DNA of 15,656 bases from an uncultured Shinella sp. GTDB taxonomy: Bacteria; Pseudomonadota; Alphaproteobacteria; Rhizobiales; Rhizobiaceae. The stretch covers positions 1-15,656 of the forward strand of contig CAMLOC010000014.1 of the NCBI GenBank assembly GCA_946481465.1, in the 5' to 3' direction. Shown here piece by piece: positions 12,846 through 15,656 of this stretch (positions are counted from its first letter, which is position 1; each line of letters starts with the position of its first letter). The position numbers and the translations under genes are program-made. A model generated the notes under the pieces. That model had not been told where the DNA came from. It made no database searches and saw only the letters and a program-made list of their open reading frames with translations.

Positions 12846-13979
12846 TCACGCCCCGTCCATCTCCCGCTTCTCCTTCGCATAGCGCACCAGCGCGAGGAAC
12901 CGGTAGATGCCGTGCACGAACTTGCCATAGGGCATGGTGACGAACAGGCTGAAGACGACGCCGAGATGCAAAGCGAGCAACAGGCCCATGGCCGGCGTGG
13001 CGCGCAGGACGAGCAGCAGGAGGCCGGTCAGGCTCGTCAGGAACAGCATGACGAGGAAAGCGACGTCCATGCCGGTGCGCGAACCGTCCTTGAGGACGGG
13101 ATCGCGCCGCCATTTCGCATGGAGCAGGCCGGCCGGCCCGACGAGCAGGCCGATGCCGCCAAGCGTGCCGAGCACGACGGGGAGATCGTAGACGGGGTAG
13201 GGGGCTTCGAGGCCGAGGAGATAGTGGTAGAGCGTTGCCGTCGAGGTCGCGGCAAAGCACAGCAGGAAGCCGTAGAACGTCATGTGGTGATAGAGGCGCC
13301 GCCGGTCGGTCGGCCTGTCGTCCTCGTTCATGCAGCCGACGCCGCCGCCGTCGAGATAGCGCAGGCTCCCGGCATCCTTCATCGCCTGCCAGATCGAGGC
13401 GGGCTCGCCGAGCGTTCCGGCGGGCGCGCCGATATCCTTCCAGAACGCGCGGATCCCCATCGCCATCGCCACCACGGCATAGGCGAAGGCCGCGCCGAAA
13501 AGCAGGGCCATCGCATTGTGCGGCATCAGCGTGTAGAAGGCGCCGGGGCCGGTATGCACGCCGAAGAGCACGGCGGGATCGTGCCAGGCGGCAAAGCCTG
13601 CAATGAAGAGCGCGACGCTCAACGCCGCGATCATGCTGATCGCCAGCCCGTTGCGATGGAAAAGGCCGGAAAAGGCGCGCGGCCAGGCATAGGCCCGGTA
13701 GGAATCGTTGCGCACGATCGCCAGCGTCTTCGGCACATTCACGTCGAATTCATGCGGCGGCGAGAACTGGCAATCGTGGAAGCAGGCGCCGCAGCTGTGA
13801 CAGAGATTGGCGAGATAGTTGAGGTCGCCGTCCGAAAAGGCCCGCCGCATCTCCATGGCGGGAAAGACGGCGCAGAGCCCCTCGCAGTAGCGACAGGAAT
13901 TGCAGACCGTCATCAGGCGGTCCGCCTCGGCAAGGCTGGCCGTCGCATGCGCCGGCGGGAGCGGGGTCTGGATGTTCAT
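12846..13979 (-). CDS. tcuB: TcuB-type membrane iron-sulfur/heme electron transfer protein
   Basis: 377 aa, the size of Salmonella TcuB. It re-oxidises the flavin of TcuA and passes electrons to the quinone pool. The N-terminal domain carries two ferredoxin-like 4Fe-4S motifs of the form CX2CX2CX3C: Cys26/29/32/36 (CNSCRYCEGLC) and Cys60/63/66/70 (CHSCGACFHDC). Six hydrophobic segments follow (about 112-132, 157-178, 231-252, 268-286, 304-325, 331-350), with His residues such as His231/232 (YHHMTFYGF) and His338 that could ligate heme b. The start ATG 13979 overlaps the tcuA stop as ATGA, so translation is coupled. It converges on the ScpB-like gene with a 31-bp gap and no clear terminator. 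Whether citrate or tricarballylate is the physiological substrate is unknown. Confidence 0.92.
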   Translation of the reverse strand: MNIQTPLPPAHATASLAEADRLMTVCNSCRYCEGLCAVFPAMEMRRAFSDGDLNYLANLCHSCGACFHDCQFSPPHEFDVNVPKTLAIVRNDSYRAYAWPRAFSGLFHRNGLAISMIAALSVALFIAGFAAWHDPAVLFGVHTGPGAFYTLMPHNAMALLFGAAFAYAVVAMAMGIRAFWKDIGAPAGTLGEPASIWQAMKDAGSLRYLDGGGVGCMNEDDRPTDRRRLYHHMTFYGFLLCFAATSTATLYHYLLGLEAPYPVYDLPVVLGTLGGIGLLVGPAGLLHAKWRRDPVLKDGSRTGMDVAFLVMLFLTSLTGLLLLVLRATPAMGLLLALHLGVVFSLFVTMPYGKFVHGIYRFLALVRYAKEKREMDGA

Positions 13980-15397
13980 GCGGCCTCCGGGGACTGGCTT
14001 GCGGACGAAACGAGACGGGCGGCCTCCCGCCCGGCGATGCGGCCGAAGACGCTGCCGATTGTCATGCCGATGCCGGCGGCATAGCCCTGGCCGAGCACGT
14101 TGCCGGCCATGATCTCGCCGGCGGCGAACATGTTTGCGGCCGTCCCGCCATCCGCCATCACCATGCGCGCGGCCTGGTCCACCTTGACGCCGAGATAGGT
14201 GAAGGTGATGCCCGGCCGGACCGGATAGGCGTAAAACGGCGCCGCCCCGATGCGTCGCGCCCAATGGGTCTTGGCCGGTTCGAGACCCTCGGTGCGACAG
14301 TCGTCGAGGATCGTGTGGTCGAAAGTGCCGGGCCGGACGGCGGCATTGAAGCCGGCCACCGTGCGCTCCAGCGCCGCGGGCTCCAGCCCCAGCTTCCCCG
14401 CAAGTTCGCCGATCGTGTCGGCCTTTACCGGCGGGAAGAGCGACGGCATGAAGAGTTCGAGCGAGGGCGCGTCGAAGACGATATAGGCGATCTGGTCCGG
14501 CTGGGCGGCGACGAGCCGTCCCCAGATGGCATAGCGTTTCGGCCAGACGTCCTCACCCTCGTCGTAGAAACGCTCGGCATGCTTGTTGACGACGATGCCG
14601 AAGACGACGCAATCGAGGCGCGTGATGATGCCGCCATCGAATTTCGGCGCGCGCGCGTCGATCGCGACGGCATGGCACTGTGTCGGGTCGCCGATCTGCA
14701 TCACGCCCCTGTCGATCAGCATCCTCAGCACGGTGCCGCGATTGTAGGGCGTGCCGCGGATCAGGAAGTTCTCGGCGATGTCGCCCCAGCCTTCCTTCAG
14801 CCAGTCGATATTCGCCTCGAAGCCACCGCTGGCGGCGATGAAGGTCTTCGCCCGGATGGCGACGTCCCTGCCGGCATGCCGCACGGTGGCGGAGCGGAAC
14901 AGCGTGCCCTCGATCGCAAGGTCCACGACCTCCGCGTCATAGACGACCTCGACGCCAAGGCTTTCGGCCGTGCGGTAGAGCGCGTTGAGCATCGCCCGCC
15001 CGCCGCCGAGGAAGAAGGAATTGGTGCGCCCGAGGCTGAGCGTGCCGCCGAGGGAGGGCTGGAAGCGCACCCCCTGCTCGACGATCCAGGTCAGCATCTC
15101 CTTGGATTCGGCGATCATCATGCGCGCCAGCGCCTCGTCGGTCCGCCCACCGGTCACGCGCAGCAGGTCCTCGAAGAACTCGTCCTCGCTGTAGGGGCCG
15201 GAGAGCGTTTCGGTCGCCGCGTCGTGCGCGCAGCGCATGTTGCGGGTGTGGCGCGTGTTGCCGCCGCGGTAGAAGTGCGGTGCGCCCTCGACGACGAGCA
15301 CGCGCGCGCCGGCACGCCGGGCGCTGATCGCCGCGCAGAGCGCCGCATTGCCGCCGCCTGCAATGAGCACGTCGTACTGTGTCGATCCGTCGAACAT
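13976..15397 (-). CDS. tcuA: FAD-dependent tricarballylate dehydrogenase
   Basis: 473 aa, usual for TcuA, a member of the fumarate reductase/succinate dehydrogenase flavoprotein family. In Salmonella TcuA oxidises tricarballylate to cis-aconitate, which enters the TCA cycle. The FAD-binding N-terminus has GGGNAA (14-19) and VVEGAP (35-40); RGGNTRHTRNM (44-54) and a C-terminal AAGEIMAGNVLGQGYAAG are family marks. ATG 15397 fits the start of the flavin fold; the frame stays open upstream to 15535 but contains the promoter candidate. The Shine-Dalgarno is weak (AGG right against ATG). The downstream tcuB is coupled by ATGA. No tcuC transporter or tcuR regulator is in the window; they could lie beyond 15656. 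A related 3-oxosteroid or citrate-type dehydrogenase role cannot be ruled out. Confidence 0.9.
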   Translation of the reverse strand: MFDGSTQYDVLIAGGGNAALCAAISARRAGARVLVVEGAPHFYRGGNTRHTRNMRCAHDAATETLSGPYSEDEFFEDLLRVTGGRTDEALARMMIAESKEMLTWIVEQGVRFQPSLGGTLSLGRTNSFFLGGGRAMLNALYRTAESLGVEVVYDAEVVDLAIEGTLFRSATVRHAGRDVAIRAKTFIAASGGFEANIDWLKEGWGDIAENFLIRGTPYNRGTVLRMLIDRGVMQIGDPTQCHAVAIDARAPKFDGGIITRLDCVVFGIVVNKHAERFYDEGEDVWPKRYAIWGRLVAAQPDQIAYIVFDAPSLELFMPSLFPPVKADTIGELAGKLGLEPAALERTVAGFNAAVRPGTFDHTILDDCRTEGLEPAKTHWARRIGAAPFYAYPVRPGITFTYLGVKVDQAARMVMADGGTAANMFAAGEIMAGNVLGQGYAAGIGMTIGSVFGRIAGREAARLVSSASQSPEAA

Positions 15398-15432
15398 CCT
15401 GGTGCCGTTCCGTCTTTGTCGCATCTGCGTCG

Positions 15433-15462
15433 TTCTTACTGCACACATTTGTATACAGTCAA
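15433..15462 (-). promoter_or_regulatory. Candidate sigma70-type promoter of tcuAB
   Basis: Minus strand: TTGACT (15462-15457), 18 bases, TAAGAA (15438-15433). The transcript would start near 15426, about 30 nt before the tcuA ATG. An operator-like element fills the spacer (15440-15456). Confidence 0.45.
15440..15456 (-). promoter_or_regulatory. Operator-like element, copy 1
   Basis: Minus strand GTATACAAATGTGTGCA. It matches the element at 15565-15581 at 13 of 17 positions and sits in the spacer of the predicted tcuA promoter, a position suited to a repressor. Confidence 0.42.
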
Positions 15463-15564
15463 GCAGGCGACGGAACGAGGCCTGCCGCCGAACGGCATCG
15501 ATCGGTAAATCGGAAATGAAAGCAGGGCCTCGCAATTGGAGAAGCCCCCGTTCGCCGAACGGCA

Positions 15565-15581
15565 GTATGCAAATGGATACA
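15565..15581 (+). promoter_or_regulatory. Operator-like element, copy 2
   Basis: Plus strand GTATGCAAATGGATACA, with the dyad GTAT-N8-ATAC and the CAAATG core shared with copy 1. It lies about 125 bp upstream of copy 1, in the region that would face a divergent gene beyond the right edge. It could belong to a GntR- or LysR-type regulator. Confidence 0.42.
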
Positions 15582-15656
15582 TCGATGTAGCGGGCGATGC
15601 GGAAATTATCTATAACGCCGGCGACACGCCAGCGGTCGGCGTGAATTTGATATTCA
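15582..15656. other. Non-coding right end with inverted repeats
   Basis: No ORF can be supported here. The stretch is AT-richer than its surroundings at both ends and holds nested inverted repeats, ACGCCG/CGGCGT (15615-15620 with 15637-15642) and CACGCC/GGCGTG (15625-15630 with 15638-15643). No T-run follows on the plus strand within the window. Confidence 0.3.

Noticed and set aside
12768..14084. Long plus-strand open frame over tcuB
   Set aside because: It is antisense to the two Fe-S motifs and six membrane segments of TcuB; composition is that of a shadow.
14264..15508. Long plus-strand open frame over tcuA
   Set aside because: It is antisense to TcuA, which shows complete FAD-binding motifs and runs full length.

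Overview
The window is GC-rich DNA (only a few AT-rich patches) whose gene content and family mix (DUF982, DUF1403, DUF2934 and DUF3008 proteins, TreZ/GlgX, bacterial topoisomerase IB, EcfG-type and CtrA-type promoter motifs) point to an alphaproteobacterium of the order Hyphomicrobiales (Rhizobiales), most likely Rhizobiaceae. I cannot say whether it is chromosome or chromid. No RNA gene, CRISPR array or insertion sequence was seen.

Layout. Positions 1-4125: a divergent carbohydrate pair, treZ (minus, cut by the left edge) and glgX (plus), followed 9 bp later by a topoisomerase IB gene. Positions 4136-5298: a minus-strand four-gene unit (68-aa unknown, CBS-pair protein, DUF982, DUF2934). Positions 5435-6217: an SDR oxidoreductase. 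Positions 6341-9148: a hybrid histidine kinase with two receiver domains, a DUF3008 protein and a single-domain response regulator. Positions 9145-10905: a class B penicillin-binding protein of the FtsI type (minus). Positions 11172-12814: a DUF1403 gene coupled to an ScpB-like gene. Positions 12846-15397: tcuB and tcuA (minus), for oxidation of tricarballylate or a similar tricarboxylate.

Regulation gives the region its logic. Four GGAAC-N16-(C/G)GTT elements, the published signature of the alphaproteobacterial general stress sigma factor EcfG, sit in front of treZ, glgX, the CBS/DUF operon and the DUF3008-response regulator pair. At treZ/glgX the two divergent -35 boxes abut as GTTCCGGAAC. 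The left 9 kb therefore reads as a general-stress island: glycogen debranching (GlgX) and trehalose release (TreZ) for osmoprotection, a topoisomerase, small stress-type proteins and a signalling module. The right part changes theme. A TTAA-N7-TTAA CtrA-type box lies between the penicillin-binding protein and the DUF1403-ScpB pair, which suggests cell-cycle control. The DUF1403-ScpB pair has no ScpA and is the best candidate here for an undescribed system. The tcu operon has two related 17-bp operator-like elements upstream of tcuA.
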